Source: Mycteria americana (taxonomy: Eukaryota > Chordata > Aves > Ciconiiformes > Ciconiidae). Taken from it: 64,000 bases of DNA. The notes below the pieces were generated by a model that worked only from the letters and a program-made list of their open reading frames with translations, made no database searches and was not told the DNA's origin. The position numbers and the translations under genes are program-made. The stretch spans positions 107,556,062-107,620,061 of the forward strand of contig NC_134367.1 in NCBI RefSeq assembly GCF_035582795.1, in the 5' to 3' direction. Shown here one piece after another: positions 34,301 to 48,900 of this stretch; within the stretch, counting starts at the first letter, position 1, and each line of letters begins with the position of its first letter.

Positions 34301-37300
34301 GCATTCATACCTCATACAGGTTCCTATTTTTACATATTCTATATAGCCATTGTGTTATTGTTAACAATCTCTACTTAGAATGTCACTGTTACTAGTAATT
34401 ATTTTCACATTTTACCTAGAGACACTGGTGAAGTCAGTAAGGGTTTCAGACACTGGGCCTCTTCGGAAACAAATCTGCTTGCTCTACATGACAATATTTG
34501 GATTCTGGAGCCAGAATCTTCACTTGTATTGACTTTCCTGATGTGGGACAAGGGTTTTCACCTCTAGATGTACTTCTAATTTTCTTCGCTTTTATTTATC
34601 GGTGTTCCTTTTCAAGTATCTTGAAACAGTGCCATGCCTGCCTGCTAGCCAGGCTGCTTCCTGGGCAGTGTATGAAGAAGATGCTCACAGCAGAGAGGGG
34701 AGTGCCGAATGCTGCTGTGTGACTGCATCGTGTTGCGTGGGAGCATGCGGTACTGGTCAGTGCTGTTGAAGCAGGGGTTAATACCCCTTGGCTCCTCAGC
34801 TGGTAAATGCATGTTTGGGATTGTTGCAACCAGGATGTAGGCAGTCAAGCCTGGCAATGAAGCTTGGACTGAATTTGTGGTGATGCTGGCTATCATCTGC
34901 CACAGCTGAGACTGGCATGAAGCAAAGAGCCGAGGAGGTGCCCATCTACAGCAAAGGGAAGGATGGTGTCCGCATGGCGAGTGGCAGATTGCTTGGTCAA
35001 GCAGAACCAGGGAACAGGAATGGTTGGAAGGGGAAAGGAGGTGAGCAAGGCTCAGATGTGTAGAGGGTGTGTGTCAGGGCTGGAGCTGCAAGAGATGGAG
35101 CTGTGAATCAAGGCAGGGAACTGGGTGGCTGCATGTTCTCAAGGCATTTCTGTGCAGACGGATTGAGAATGAGCCTTAATTGTGGGGTAGTGTCAACTTC
35201 CAATATTCGTCACAGCCACTTGTAGCCTGTCCTGAGGAATGCCATGCTCCCCAATGAGCAACAGCTCATCATGTTGACTTCAGGAAATCAAAACACAAGT
35301 AATTGTAGCCTGAGCTAAACAGCAGGTAGAGACTATCTTCTACCTGTGCAGACCATAGACACAGAGAAGGCTGTGGTACATCGTTGTGAAGAGTTTGGGT
35401 GGGAACCCCTCTCATTTTTCTGGCCCTATGTAAGGCTAAAGCATCTCCCCTTTGCTCCTGGACCGTTATCCACCTAGCTGACTGAAATTTTGCTTTCCTC
35501 CAAATCAGTACTGTAGAGAAGAATCGTGTCTCCTCTAGTGCACAAAATTGCTCTGACAGCTTATCACTGCTTGTTTACCAGGTGATTGTTCTCACTTTCT
35601 TTAGGGGCTAGATAATAAGCACGGTGAAACAATTATTGTGTTTCATGGATGCACTAACCCTCATAGCCTCTTTGCTGTTGAACTCCAAAATTAATTGGTG
35701 GTCAATATTAATTCTCTATTCCTTGGGTTTATGTAAGGTAGAGCAGAATATCAACCTCTTTCCAATTAGCTCAAGACACAGATGACATGAATTTCGTTTC
35801 CCTCAGCTCTTCTTCATTCCTTTATTTCTGTTTAATAGACCTAAAGCCATCTGATAATGGTTTACTGCTTCCCAGGCTGCGTGGCCTTTAGCAGAACTCT
35901 CTTCCAGCTCATGTTTGTGACTCACTTTTCTGAACACACAAACATCCTAATCGGGGGTGTGAGGGTTGCTATGTAATTAATCCTGGAAGGGCACCAGGAA
36001 GCCAAATAGATCCATCAATCTAAACTTAGTTGTCAAAAGTCTGGAAAAATACCTGATCCTTTCAGACTTCCATGAAAAGTATCTGCTCAGCCCTGGAAGT
36101 GGCTGTAGGAAGAGGCTGAGTTTACTAGAAATGCAAGGGCACACAACTTGAGTCCTTCAACAACCAATTCAAAAAAGAGAAGGCTCTTGGGCACTGTGTC
36201 TGATGGAGCAGAAGGTCTATGCTGAACCTCACTTGTATGCAACCCTAGGTGTAACTGCTCTCTAACTGGGCAAACTGTACCATGTTGTGTGACCAAAACA
36301 CCTGCGCAAGTAGTCAGCTGGGATCTCCCTCATTGCAAGACTCTTCATCTGCTAAGTAGGGTGGCAGTGTTGGCTGTGCCTTCTGGGAGGACCTATTCTG
36401 GGAGCCGCTGTGCTCCAGGAAGCCGCTGCAATTTATCAGCCTCTTGGAGGATGTTGAGAGCAGATGCAATTTGAACAGCTTACTAGGACTTCTGTGGCAC
36501 TGCTGAGAACCTGGCTTGGTTTCTCTTCTGGACTCGGCTCAGCCTTGTGCAGTCTATCTTTGGAAGTGGTGGCAGCAGTGCTGGAATCAGTGTTGTGCAT
36601 CCATGAAGAGCTAAACAACGTATACTTATTTTAAGACTGCCAGCAAGAGCAAACTCCATCTGATTTCTTTAATCTGAACATGCAGCTGGACCCAAGGGAA
36701 GGCAGGCAGTGCAGCTGACAAGGGAAAGCTGCTAGAGTAAATAACAAGATTAGCATGCTTTTCCCCTCTTTATTCTGTTGCTTAACCAACTGTAGAGAAA
36801 CCACAAACATGGATGGCATGGCTAAATATTCTCCTGGCATGGCAAGCAGAAGAGGTTAGCTCCTGCACCCAGAGAGGTTAGAGGTAGCAGTCTGTCTGAA
36901 GCACTGTGCTTCCAAAGTGTGCCTCCAACTCTGGTGCTGCTGGAAACGCTCTGGAGCCTCGGTGTCCGTGGCCCTGGCTGAGGGCTTCTAAGACCCAAAT
37001 GCCACGCGAGCTGCAGGCAGGGTGCATATGAGGCAGGTCCCAGCTGGGGCTTCTTTGGATGCTTTCAGTATGGCAGGCTTCCACAGGCTGAACTCCAGCT
37101 TAACCCGAACTAAAAAGGGGCAGCCTGGAACACCACTCTTCCCATGGTATCTCGTTTCCACGCAAAGCTTTAGTTACTTAGCTTGACTGTGTAATTCACT
37201 GCCATTAAAGCTTTTTTAAAATTTGCTTTTCAAGAGGGCAACAGAAAATTGTCACTTCTTTATTTGCACAGGTATGTTAAAATATGATTTCATTTAACTT

Positions 37301-37301
37301 T

Positions 37302-37382
37302 AAAAAAACAAAACACTACCCCCCCCCCCCAAAAAAAAAAGAAAAAACCCCAAACCCTAAAACCAAAAAACCAAAAAACCCT
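37302..37382. repeat. A/C low-complexity tract with C12 run
   Basis: About 80 bases are almost wholly A and C: A-runs, a run of 12 C (37319-37330), ten A, then CCCCAAACCCTAAAACC-like units. It may be the decayed tail of a retroposon, but no body is recognisable. Confidence 0.8.
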
Positions 37383-38320
37383 GGGATTTTTTTGTTTGTT
37401 TATTATGAAAAAGGTTCCCAACACCTCAGCTCCAAGCAGTAGAAAAGCTGTATTGCTGATCAACAAGTGCAGTCCTTTACTTAATATGTGCAATCATTAT
37501 GGAGCCATCTACCAGCATCTCTTTACTAAAAATGCGTTTTCCTAAAAAGCCCTGTCAAGTTTAGCATCCCTACAAGAGTCTTGGAACGCCAATGCTTGTC
37601 TTGCATTCCTCTGACCTTTCTGCAGCCCAAAAATAGCTGTTCCTAACCTCTGAACTTTCTACGTACATAAATACATTTGATGCCAGCTACATTTGAAGAA
37701 AATAGACTATATTTAAAGTTGTTAGTTAGCATCACAGATAGTTCCTGCCCTCCCCAGTCCCCTTGGGATTGTTTGCCCTTTTTAAATGGAGTAGGTTTGG
37801 ATAAAGTATGTGTTGCTGGCATGCCCGTTCTAAAGGGGCCTCCCACAGATGGTATTTAATATGTCCTCCATTAATTTGAGTAGGAGAGGTCAGTGTATTT
37901 TATCTATTCATCTAGAGGGAGCTGTCAAAGTGGATTTGGAGCTGGATTAGAAGACATGAAGATATGTAAATTTAAAAGAGGGGGAAGCATGCTCATGGGT
38001 GAGCCTGAATACAACCACACTTGTACTAAGCTTATTCTTTAAAAAAAATAGAATTTGATTGTGCAGTATTTATAACAGACGTCAGAGAATGCTTTTGTTT
38101 TTTTTTAAGGTTTATTTGTGGAGCGTCAATGTTCAGTCTGCATATTCTCCCAAAAATCACAAAGTCCTGAAATTCTCCACAAAAACCACACAATACAAAT
38201 GTGTTTTCAAAAAATCATTCAATTCCTCCTGTCCTTTCTCACTTCCGTTATGGGCTAGTGCAATATGGACATAGCATTTCCTTCACTCTTAAACCTGTAC
38301 TGTAGTCAGCTGTTTATGGA

Positions 38321-38367
<47 letters not shown>

Positions 38368-38370
38368 CAT
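38321..38370. repeat. (GT)n(AT)n microsatellite
   Basis: Eight GT units are followed by about eleven AT units and a short mixed tail. It is a compound dinucleotide repeat, likely length-variable. Confidence 0.95.
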
Positions 38371-38859
38371 ATTTATCCTTGAATGTATAAGAAATCAACC
38401 TTTGTTTCAAAATGGTGTGGTTTGCATTTATACTGAAATACTTTGCTTTGTCAGGCTCCCCTGCCCCAAACAAATGTCTGAAGGCATCTCAAGTTGCCAA
38501 GATAATCAGCTCTGACCACTTTATTTCCATTCCTGATTGTTTACTTTTCCCCATGAGAAAATCCTTTTGAATGACATGTTTAACTTGTGTAAGGGAATGG
38601 AAGCTCCATTCCTGCAAAATGTGACGGTTCCCTGGCTTGATATTCTTGTTTCATGCTCACTGCAACCTATTACAGGTGCATGCATGGATTTTTTGTTTTC
38701 TTCCCTGGCAAGTTTCAACCGAAAAATGGAGGCATCGCTTTTGGTGCATCCTCTGGACTAGAAGTCTCCTAGCATCAGTGAAATAAAGCAAGATGGTGTG
38801 CAGCGTCCCAGCGCTGGATGAAGTTGTGATAATTAGCTTTTGAACCTTTAAAACTTGTC

Positions 38860-38889
38860 TTATTTATTTATTTATTTATTTATTTATTT
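38860..38889. repeat. (TTTA)n microsatellite
   Basis: Seven tandem TTTA units. Confidence 0.95.
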
Positions 38890-41800
38890 GTCTTGGCTTA
38901 GTTTTCTTTCTCCTTTCTTTCTTCATCTTTAGTGACTGGAAAATGACCTGATGGTAAGGGACCTTAAAGGGAGTTTTTTGTAAATGTCCAGCCTCAGTGC
39001 TCCCTGCTGCACGTTAGGTCCCTCTCTATCATACAGATGGTGCATCCCTTAGTGTATTTGAGTACTTGGTCACCTTTTCTGCAGGTTGAACATCTTTCCT
39101 AGACCTACAGTGGCTCTAAGTCCAGTTGCTCGCATAGCCTTTTGGGGTGTAATGCAGCCAGATGGGAAGCAGGCGATGGGATGGCATTGGGAATCTTTGC
39201 TCACCTTAGTGTGTAGTGAGGTCAGGGAAAAGAAAGGGAGAAGAACAACTATCATAATTCATTAGAATGGTAAATAGTTTGGGATTTTTGTTTGCCGAGG
39301 CCCAGGGGATAGTGTGTTTCTGCTGCATAAGGGCAAGTTCTGTGAGAACATAGGACCCTCGCCGTTGCTCCCGGGCTTCCCCATTTTACCCCAGCATGCT
39401 CAGCAGGTTTCTGGAGAGACCAGTGCACGGTCATAAACGCTGCCCTGTCCTGAAAACACTGACCTCCAGCACGTAGCGGGGTGCACCTTGCTGCATCGCA
39501 GGTATATGCACTTTATAGGGTGTCTGTAAGGCTGGGGTGAGCCGGGGTTTCTGCCAACTGTACCAGCAGCGTCTGCGAGGGAGCTGTGCAGGGAGAGGGG
39601 GAGCTGAGCCTGCAGCCTCCCCCTCTGCCGCGGAGCTGGATGGCAGCTCCGACATGTGCGCATCTATGCAGCCTTATGAAATAAGCCTCTGCGTGCTGGA
39701 TGGCATCAGTGGCATCCCCTGAGATATCCAGTGGAATTGGAAACCAGCCTTGTGTGTGTATTAGTGACCGACTGCAGCGTTTAGCTTTTGCTATGACTGG
39801 GAGGTGCTCTCTGCTGAAGGCTGTCTTCTGGCCTTCTCTGGAGAACGATGTTGCTTATCTTGGTTTTGCAACTTCGGTAAATCTTTCGCTAACTCTCTTT
39901 TCTAAGTGATCTCTTAGGTGCACTGTGCTGGGACATGTGGGGTTTCCCAGTGCGATACGCTTTCCTACATGTTGATTGTGCCTGTACTGTTGCAGCAGCT
40001 TTTGATTAATGTATCACCTGGCTTTTCTGTAGATGCAGGCCTAGTATCTAACCTCTCAAAGATGATACACTGAGGAAAGAAGATGCAAAATCAATTTGGG
40101 ATATAGGACGTCCCAGGCTTATTGGGTTAGAGTGAATGTATTTATGTCTAATCCCATTGGTGTCAGGAGTTCTGCTTCTCTGCTTTGAATCTTCACCCCA
40201 TATTGAAATTAAACGTCTTGGCAATCAGCAGTGCCAAGAAATAAGTAACTGACTGAGATTCTCTCTTCAGACCTCTCTCTTCAGTCCCAAGTGAAGTTTT
40301 GTGCATGATTATTTTTGTTTCGGTTCCATCTGTGACTGGAACCAGTCCCTGCCAGTAGCATGGCTGAACAGCAGCCTGTGCTTCAGGGAGCCTTCCATCG
40401 ATTGCATGGGACAAGCCCAAGCCAGGCAGGAACACAAGGGTGACAATAAACACGTGAAGGTTTCACACGGATCAGCTTCTTGAAAATGCTGTGCACGCCA
40501 TCAGTCTCTGAGAAGGAATAACTACGTTAGGCGAAATCTTACAAGCTGCTTCTCTGCTTTAAGATGCCCTTGCAAATTCTGCAACAGAGACTAACCAAGT
40601 GGGAAAACAAATCACCTAGAAAGGAAATCTCTGGGAGCCGCTTTCAAGGCAGGCCTAAGTGACATCGCAGAAATGATGCTTCATTCAACAAAGCAGTTCT
40701 TTCAGGGAGTCTCTTCTAAAGTCAGGGCAGGATTTATCCGTAGTAACCTATGATTGCTGAATTGACATGTGAGTAGTTGCAATAACCAAGAAGGTATCTG
40801 TGAACGTGTAACGACTGGGCAGCGCACCCCGAGTGCTGCGATAATGGTGTTCCTGGGGTGTGCAGCACTGGCGAGGGGAGGAGAAGGCTCCTGCTTTCCA
40901 GAACATGACTTCTTGGAAATGGTTTTCCTTCTCACATGCCTTCCTTTTGGCCAGAAGTTCAGTACTTTTAACATCATTCTTTTAACGTGCTTTTGATGGA
41001 TCGGAACAAATGGGAGCAAGCACTCTTCATGCGTTACAAAAAACCAGGTGCACTTCCACTACATTTTGGGAAAGCACTAGGGAAATCCCTCCTCCGAGCA
41101 GCGGGGTGCTGCGGCTCAGCCCCGGGCACCGGCCTGCTTGGCACTGCTGCCCGGCAGTGCCGTGCCAGCTGCGTGCAACGGAGGTGGCACCGGTGGGTGG
41201 TGGAGGACACGGAGAGTCTCCGGTCTCTCTTGGTTTTTCTCTCGGCGGTAACAAGCTCATGATGTCGAGTGTTGTTTCTGCAGCCAACTGGCAGAGCAGG
41301 AAACCACTTCTGAATTAGAGCCAGAAGTCACTTGTAAAATACTCCGGTGGCCACCCTGCAAAGGGCTTGCAGCACCTCGGGCGTGTTAATTCAGCACCTG
41401 GCAGGCTTCGGGCTTCTTACAAACCCCAAGGGGAACGGATAATCGTCCTCTCTTTCTCAGAGAGGAGCAGAGTGAAACACGAGAGGTGAAATGCTCTGGT
41501 AATGACAGTCGGGTCCTGCCAGCGTTTCACAGTCAGAAAGCGGTGGCTCCTGGAGGGCTGCCAGGCATTTCCCAGAGACAGGCAGGAGCCTGCGTGTGCC
41601 GTGCAGGACACGTGCAGTGAGCCTGCAGCCTCCAGGAGCCTCCGGCGTGCCGGCAGGCAGACCACACGTAACCCGGGTCTGGAAGCCCCATGGTGGCGTG
41701 GGCCAAGGGACTCCAAGGCAGCAGTGGGTGAAGGCTGGCACACAGGACTTTGCTAGGTTGCATCCAGAATGGAGCTAACACATGAATCCTGCTGAGGACT

Positions 41801-42244
41801 ACCTCTGCTCGGTGCTCGGCAGTGCTGTGAGGAGCTTGGGTTGATGCTAGAAGGAGTATTTTTGTCTTGTGCTTGGCTTTGTGGGGTGGAGACACCTGTA
41901 CCTCCTCTTCCCTTGAGGTATGGGTTGTAGTTGTCTCCTTTTCTGAAGTGAAGGCTGGTGATAATGGTGTGTTATCATCACAGGTAGCCGAGGCTGATCC
42001 ACAGCTTCCCTGTAACGAAGGCAAAATTGCATTTCATTCCTTTGAGGAGGAGGGCAAAAGGCTCATCCAGGATTTAATGCTGCCTGCTGGAACAGGAACA
42101 GGAATGGCTTCTCTGCGAGGCATCCTATCTTCCTAACTTTACTGCAGCCGGAGCAGTCTGCCTTCATAAACAGAGAGGATTTAAGCAGAGCTGTACGTAT
42201 GGCAGCCCTCAGTTTGCGGGTAGCTGAGTGGCAGAGCTCATCCA

Positions 42245-42455
42245 GGCATTGGGAAAACCTTTCTGAGTGGCAAAGCGGGGGAGAAGCTGGAGTGGATTGT
42301 GGAGGCGTTGGGGAGAGGCTTTGCCATTGGAGATCTTTAAGGACAAGTTGGACAAACCTTGCCCAGAAATAATATAGTAGCCAATCTTGCCTTAGGGCAG
42401 GGATTAAATCGGATGATTTATCACAGTCCTTTCCACCTCCTTGTTCTGTTTTTTT
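42245..42455 (+). mobile_element. Ancient CR1 LINE 3' end, plus orientation
   Basis: Recognisable CR1 landmarks are GGAGATCTTTAAGGACAAGT, TTGGACAAAC and CTTGCCTTAGGGCAGGGATT, then the equivalent of 'gatgacctctcgaggtcccttcca'. It is diverged and without coding frame, of the older CR1 type also known in other sauropsids. Confidence 0.75.
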
Positions 42456-45400
42456 GCGTTGCTACTTTAGTCTGTAAATTCTTTCTATATGCGCGAGTGC
42501 AGCACCTACGGTAGGGATGTCCTCTCCCAAAGGTGCTGGCAGCACAGACATGTTACGACCTCCCTCTTCCCTGCTTATAGCATGTTAGCCTGTGCTGATG
42601 CGCCCTCCCAAATAGAAGTGGTCTTTGGGGGATGTAAGTAAAATGTATTCATAGGTATAGCATAGCGGGCAGGGCCTGGAAAGGTGTTTAAAATATTGTA
42701 GCCTGTGGGTTCAGCCAGTTACATTATAGATCTGGCATTTGAAGTCATTAAAAACAAATGCTAATTCCTGCCTATGCTGGAATAAGTAACTTTGGATAGA
42801 AAACTCTGTACAAAGAATAGATAGACTAAAAGTGATTTAGATTGTTATCGAGCTCTCCTTGCACCTTTTGGGAAAAACAAAACAAACCAAAAAAACCAAC
42901 CTGGGGCACATGTAGTCTGTGGACACAATGAAAAGCTGAATTAGCCTCACATATCTGGAGAGCACAACAAACCTGCATGGTTTCACTTCAGTTTTCATTT
43001 ATACTTGTCCAAACTCACACATGGCGCAATATGGTACATTTTCACCCTCAATTTCCACTGGAAATTGCTTTTATAGTGACTCATTCCTTATTTCTGCTCT
43101 TTTTGTGGTTCCTGACATGTTCCACATTTCAGTAGCTCTTCATTTGAATACGCACAGCTTTAATGACTGGCATTTGTAGTTATCTTCTTTGAACTGTTAA
43201 GGGTTTGTAAGCCCTAAGAAGCCATACATCCGGCATCTCCAAGAGTGAGACCTGAAACTGAAGAGTTGTTTCACCTGAATAAGGTGAGTAGGATTTGTCT
43301 TGAGATCTCAGTGAGCTACAGATGATCTTTGCCTTTCTCCTTTCTTCAAGATGTTTTTGTTGAACAATACTGCAGGGATTTGTGCTGCTGCTTCTTCAGA
43401 GCTCTTTTTTTTTTTTTTGCGTGAGCTCTTTAGCCTGATAAACTTTCCACACAGGAGCATCCCTGGTTTTGTTACCATGTTATTTATGTACAAAAACGCA
43501 GCACTGGAAACGTAGCACTTTTGCTGCGAGACCTGTTCCAGCTGAAGTCCACATCCAAGAAGTCCCGATGTGGTCTGCTGCTGTGTACCTGCTCACTAGG
43601 ATGTCTGTGTGGATAAATGAGAACTGTTTCTTATAAAGGAACTTCAGTGCAAATAAACCGAACTCTGCCCATTTTTGACCATCTTACAAAACTCATAAAC
43701 TTCTCCCAGATAAAAGAATTCAGCGTGAGCTCTCTAGCCTGTCTTAGGACTGTGCATGAACTTTAAGCTCCCATAAATATAACAAAGTGTAGGTTTCCAG
43801 GAAAGGGAATCATTAATTTGAGGGACTGATGTCCTTTGGTGCATCCTGGAGGACAGATCCAGCTGAGGATCCTTCAGTCTTGCCTGGAGAGGCTTTGCAT
43901 TTGGCAACAGTGGGTCCTAAATCTGTGCTAGCTCTACAGTTGTCAGCAAACTATTCTCCTACCCCTATCCTTTTCCAGATGTTCAAGAAGTAAAGCTGCA
44001 TTTTATTCTTATTGTCAGCTGTTTGACAGTGCTGCTGTTTTTTAAATAAATACAAAAGTTAAAATCTTAAATCACTGATAAAGTATAAATACACTTTAAA
44101 ACCACATTTGAATAGAGTTGCTGTTGCTCACCTGTCGGGGCTCTGTTGCTATTACTGGAGATCCGATCACCCTTGGCTGAATGTTTCAGGGAGCTTTGCT
44201 GTGCTCGCCTTACTATTTAGGTGTTTTGGTGTTAGTGGAAATGCAGCTCTTTTGGCTGGGATCTTGGGAGAGATCTCCCTCTCCCACGTGCTGCTTGTGG
44301 TGTGCCCCCAAGCACACCACTGATTGATTTACTGTGGAATTGCCTGCCCCGTGTATCAGTGGAAGTTTTGCCATCGTTTTCAATAGAAAGAGGATCAAGC
44401 CTGTACTGGTTTCAGATTTTATGTGCTTTCCTTATTTCACAGCATTTTAATTCACTTGTTGAACCGTAAGAAAAATGTATAGTAAAACTGGTGAAAGAGG
44501 CCACCCATATCAGGCAACCTGGAGCCTTACAAATTCTCCCAAATACACTTCTCTGCTCCCTGCAAATCCAGAAAGCACCCAGCTCTTTTGGTACCAATTT
44601 GAGGGTTTCTAATGATGAGCTGGGAGAGGAGGTAGAGCTTTACGTATCCACAAACAGGCACTGCAAGCACGTTATACTGGAATGTATTTTGCCCACTTTT
44701 GTCGCTGGGGGAAGAAAAGTCTTAGAACTGTACTTCAGAAACAGTGTTTCTGCTTTTCTGATGGAGAGTTTAGTTTTTACTGGTACTTGAGGCACAACTT
44801 AATCCTTCTCTGGATCATCTCAACAAACTGGTTTCACTTCCAGTGAGGGTCTTTCTTAAAGCATCGGCTGCTTGGAGATGCATGTCAGTGTGGAGATGCC
44901 TTCTTGAAAACTTCCCAGCTAGCTGCAGGGTCCAGCAGAGGAGTCTGGTGTTAGCTGTGAATAGACAATATTTTTTTTTTAATCCATGTTTCTGAAATAA
45001 CTACCATATTCCCTTCTGATTTGGGTTTTGCATCACATAGCCCTCTGGAAAAATATTATCCCTATACAGATCTCATGACTTGCCAAACTTTGTTTCTTCT
45101 TTCCTGTCACATCACCAGGCGATATATGGATGTTCGATCTTCAAGTTTTCTTTGCAGCACAAGCTTACTCCTTCTGGTAGAACAACAGTCCTGAAATGAA
45201 TACGAAGTATATTTTACACGATATGTTTTATCTGATCAGCAGAGTAATGAGGCAGAAGGAATATGACAAGGAAGGCAGTTCTGGTTTACTGTGCGTTTTC
45301 TAGCAGACCAATGTAACTAGATCACAGTTGGGTTGGATGACAGGGATGGGATGGCGTTGCTTTCTTTTCTATGCCATTATAGCTTGGACAATGTCCTGAA

Positions 45401-45914
45401 AAAATATTGTCAAGAAGAAGGAATGCTGTAAAATGGCTGTGGCGAGTCATTTCGTCATGAGCATCGCTATCTGTATTGCAGTAGTATTTATTCATTTGGT
45501 TTCCTCACCACCTGTCTGCTCTCCCTGTGCTAACCTGTCCCTGTTGTTTACTTCGTCTGCTCACCGGTGCTCGTGTGGTTGTTCCTTGCCCTTGCTCTCT
45601 TTCCTAATAACACCCAGGAGTTACCGTAGCTTGGTAATGGCTAATTCTTGCCCAGGCTCCTGTTGACTTCAACAAGACCTCGTTTCCATATGCTTTTCCT
45701 AAAGGGGCAGATACTCGGGTCAGTGCGAAGGTGACGGAGAGCAAGGGCGGCAGCGCTGGGCTGTGCTGCCCTCGTAGCGGTGCTGAGCAGACGCTCGGGC
45801 ATGGCCTGGCGAGCTGGAGCTTGCTGCGCCTCTCTGCAAGCTCCGAAAGGAGACGCGCCCTCCCCAGCCTGCCCGTCGCTGCCTGTTTGTAAGACCCTAC
45901 AGCAACCAACGTGG

Positions 45915-45936
45915 CTCTGTCTGTCTGTCTGTCTGT
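45915..45936. repeat. (TCTG)n microsatellite
   Basis: About five tandem TCTG units. Confidence 0.9.
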
Positions 45937-48900
45937 ACAACCACGTGCAGGAGAAAGGAGGGAAAAGGCAGCGTGATTTAGCGAGAGGATATTTAGAGAA
46001 GAAACGCTATGTCAGCATTTGAAACCTAGTGATTCTGCTACAGGATCAGCTTTTATCAAAAAAGGGGCTGGAAACTGTTCTGAGAAAGAAATTCAAAATT
46101 GGGCTTCAGGCTGAAGCCACAAACTTAGGATCTCCCAAAGTCAGAACTAGCACACAGCGTGGTAGCAGGTGTGGGTGTCTGTGCCAGTTCCCAGAAATTA
46201 AGAATATATTGGGACAGCCGTCATCTACTGCTCTATCACTGATGTGCCGCATATAGTCAGCCCTGTCTTGAACTGGGCTGCTCAAAAAGAGAGTGGTTGG
46301 AGTACCAGAGAGGTTTAATCATCTGGGACAAAAGTGGGTATGGGAAGGTGAAACAAATCAAAAGATTATTTCATTTACATTACCCCCCGTCAGCCTTTTT
46401 AGGAAGTTAAAGTGAAGGCAGCAATTTTACCTTCATGCTAGTGTAGCTACATTAGTGTAGCATTATTGGGTTCCATTAACTTATTAGAATTATATTAGAA
46501 ATAATATTGTCCAGTCATTATTACCATTGAAAGTGAATTAATACATGGGATCAATTTTCCACCTAACTGCTTGAAATCTGTTGCAGATGGGACTGTAACT
46601 CAGATATTCAAAAGGTGGAGACTCTTTTGAGGATATGTGATCTTGGGAAGGCTCAACATTTTGTGAGCGATAGCTCTCTTTTTACTCGTGACTGCTTCAT
46701 TCTTTGATCTGAATAAGCAGCTCAGACCTTGTGTAAATGAACAGTGTTTCCAATAAAAGTGTATGTTTACAGTGCATTTCAGGTATAAGAGCTCAAATTA
46801 ACTGAAATGCTAAAAAGTTTAAATCAGATTTTTATTTTTTTTTAAAGGAGTCCAGATATACGTGACTTCATGTTACGCGTTTCCATTTTGATCAGCTCCT
46901 GGTCTTTATATTGTATGTGTTTTGTACACCTCCATCCCTAAACTCATCTATGCAGCCACAAAAAAAAAAAAGCCCAAACAAACCACAATTCTCGGGTGAT
47001 AGTCACACACTTGAAAGAAGAGGTGGTTGCTTTTACAGGTATGTCTATCAAAAGCAACATTGACTAGATTCCTTCTGCACAGACTTTTGTATTAGATGGT
47101 TAAGTATCTTGAGAAGTAGCTCATGGTAACAGAGATAAATGTACTGGAAGGGTGGTGATGCCCATTTTTCTCCATCTATTTTCTAGCTGTAGCTGCGTGA
47201 TGGGAATCAGGATTTCCCTGTTCTCCTGAATTTCCTCTTTGCAGTGGCTAATGCAGAAGAGCCGATACTCTCGTTTGCTTTTTGGTTTGTTAATGGTTAT
47301 CTCTTCATTCGTCTGTTAGTGAAAGTAGGCAGGTGGGATTTTACCTATAGGCAGCCTGTCGCTTACAGGACTGGCATAAGCATTTAGAGGAGAGTAGTGG
47401 AGCGAAATGGATGAGACTTTTGTTTAGACAGGGGTTCTGTTCCTAGCTCTGCCTAAAGTGACCCTGCGCTGCCCTTCTGAGCCTCCTGTATTTTATCTCG
47501 GACACGGGTGGATTGATGCTCGCTTCCCTCATAAAGCAGAAAGATGGAGCTGTGCTTAGTAATAAACTATCTGAAGTGTCAGTATCGTTGGGCATAATCA
47601 GGGGAAGAGGTAAAAGTAGGACTCCTGGGTCCCCTCCAAGCCTTTCCCTGGCTAGCGAGGCACTCTAGCAATCCCAGCTGTTCTTCCAGTAAGTGCTAGG
47701 GTTTGCTGGTTTTATTCAATTGTTTTTATAAACGATGGCGGAGGGACAGCGGGTTCAAGAACCATGCATAGGATGGGTAGGTAAAGCCTCTTTAGAAGTC
47801 CTAAAAAGGCATACAAAAAGTGAGGCTTTTCTTTTTTCAGTGAGTGGATTTCACAGTGGTGCCACACCACCTCTCAAATCCTGTTGGACTCTCTTCTTGC
47901 CAGAATCTGAATTCTTACTACAAACCCTAGAAATATAACAAGCTTTTTAAAGGTATGCTGTTAAAACTCTAGTTTTTACTGCCCTTATTTCTAGAAGTAG
48001 ATGCAGGTCAATGTAAAGGGTGAAATGTTTCCTAAAGTATGCACACATTTTTTGCATTCAGTCTGAAAAAGAAAACAACATTAAACTGAGGCTGATTGAT
48101 CAGGGTGAATATCGAGAGGTTAAGGTAGCACCTTTCATTTGCTAGCAATTTTGAAAAATCAGAATCTCCAACTCTGTAATCACTTCTTTTTGGTATCACA
48201 GATGGCACCTTGAGAATGTAGCCTGAACACAACGGGAATGTCAGCCTGAAAGATTTTACTGTTTCAGGTTTTTCTCAGTTTTGTTTCATCTGGAAATATT
48301 AATGGCGTTCAGACGTAATTCTGTGGAGTCCCATGCATAAATATTTTTCTGCTGTCTGCATTTATCCTAAGCTTTAGTGTTCCTCATCAGCTTTATCATG
48401 TAGAGGAAACTGTTTAAAAAAAAAAAATTTAGCTCCACTCAGATCAGCTCTTTTTATGTGCTTGGTTTGCACTTGATTACACTGTGTTTATGTCCAGATT
48501 TTCTCAATCCCTTTTGTATGGCAGTTTTCCCTGGTTTCGATGGGTCTTTCAAACCAAAAAAGGCAAAAAGAGCATAGATTAAAGAGAGTTGAAGGTGTGA
48601 TATTTAAACATCATTTAATCTTACTCATTCGTGGTTGAAAAAGATTTCAGTGTAACAACTTTGTTAGGGTCTAGGGTAAACAATCACTACAAAATGAGAA
48701 AAATGTAATTTAATCAGTTAGAGCAGATTAGTTACGTGTATGAATGCGACCAAAATGTGTATACATATCCTCAATACGCCATGTACAGGAAAGCTTACTT
48801 GGGATTTCATGTACTGAATTTTGAGGGAGAGCTAGATTTTGGTTGCTAGAGCATCCTTTTCCCTGCCGCAGCCTCCCATCTCATCATCACCCCAGGCCTG

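Larger units (their letters stand above)
31331..42244. other. Intergenic region downstream of MTARC, part 1
   Basis: No gene is recognised: no second MTARC copy, no HLX exon and no homeobox. Frames are short and overlap on both strands. It contains an A/C-rich tract (37302-37382), a TG/TA microsatellite (38321-38370) and a TTTA tract (38860-38889). GC content rises from about 39 kb, where longer meaningless frames appear. Confidence 0.55.

Noticed and set aside
47390-47560. Possible MIR SINE (GTTCTGTTCCTAGCTCTGCC, then GTGACCCTG)
   Set aside because: The order of landmarks fits MIR, but the similarity is too weak to call by eye.
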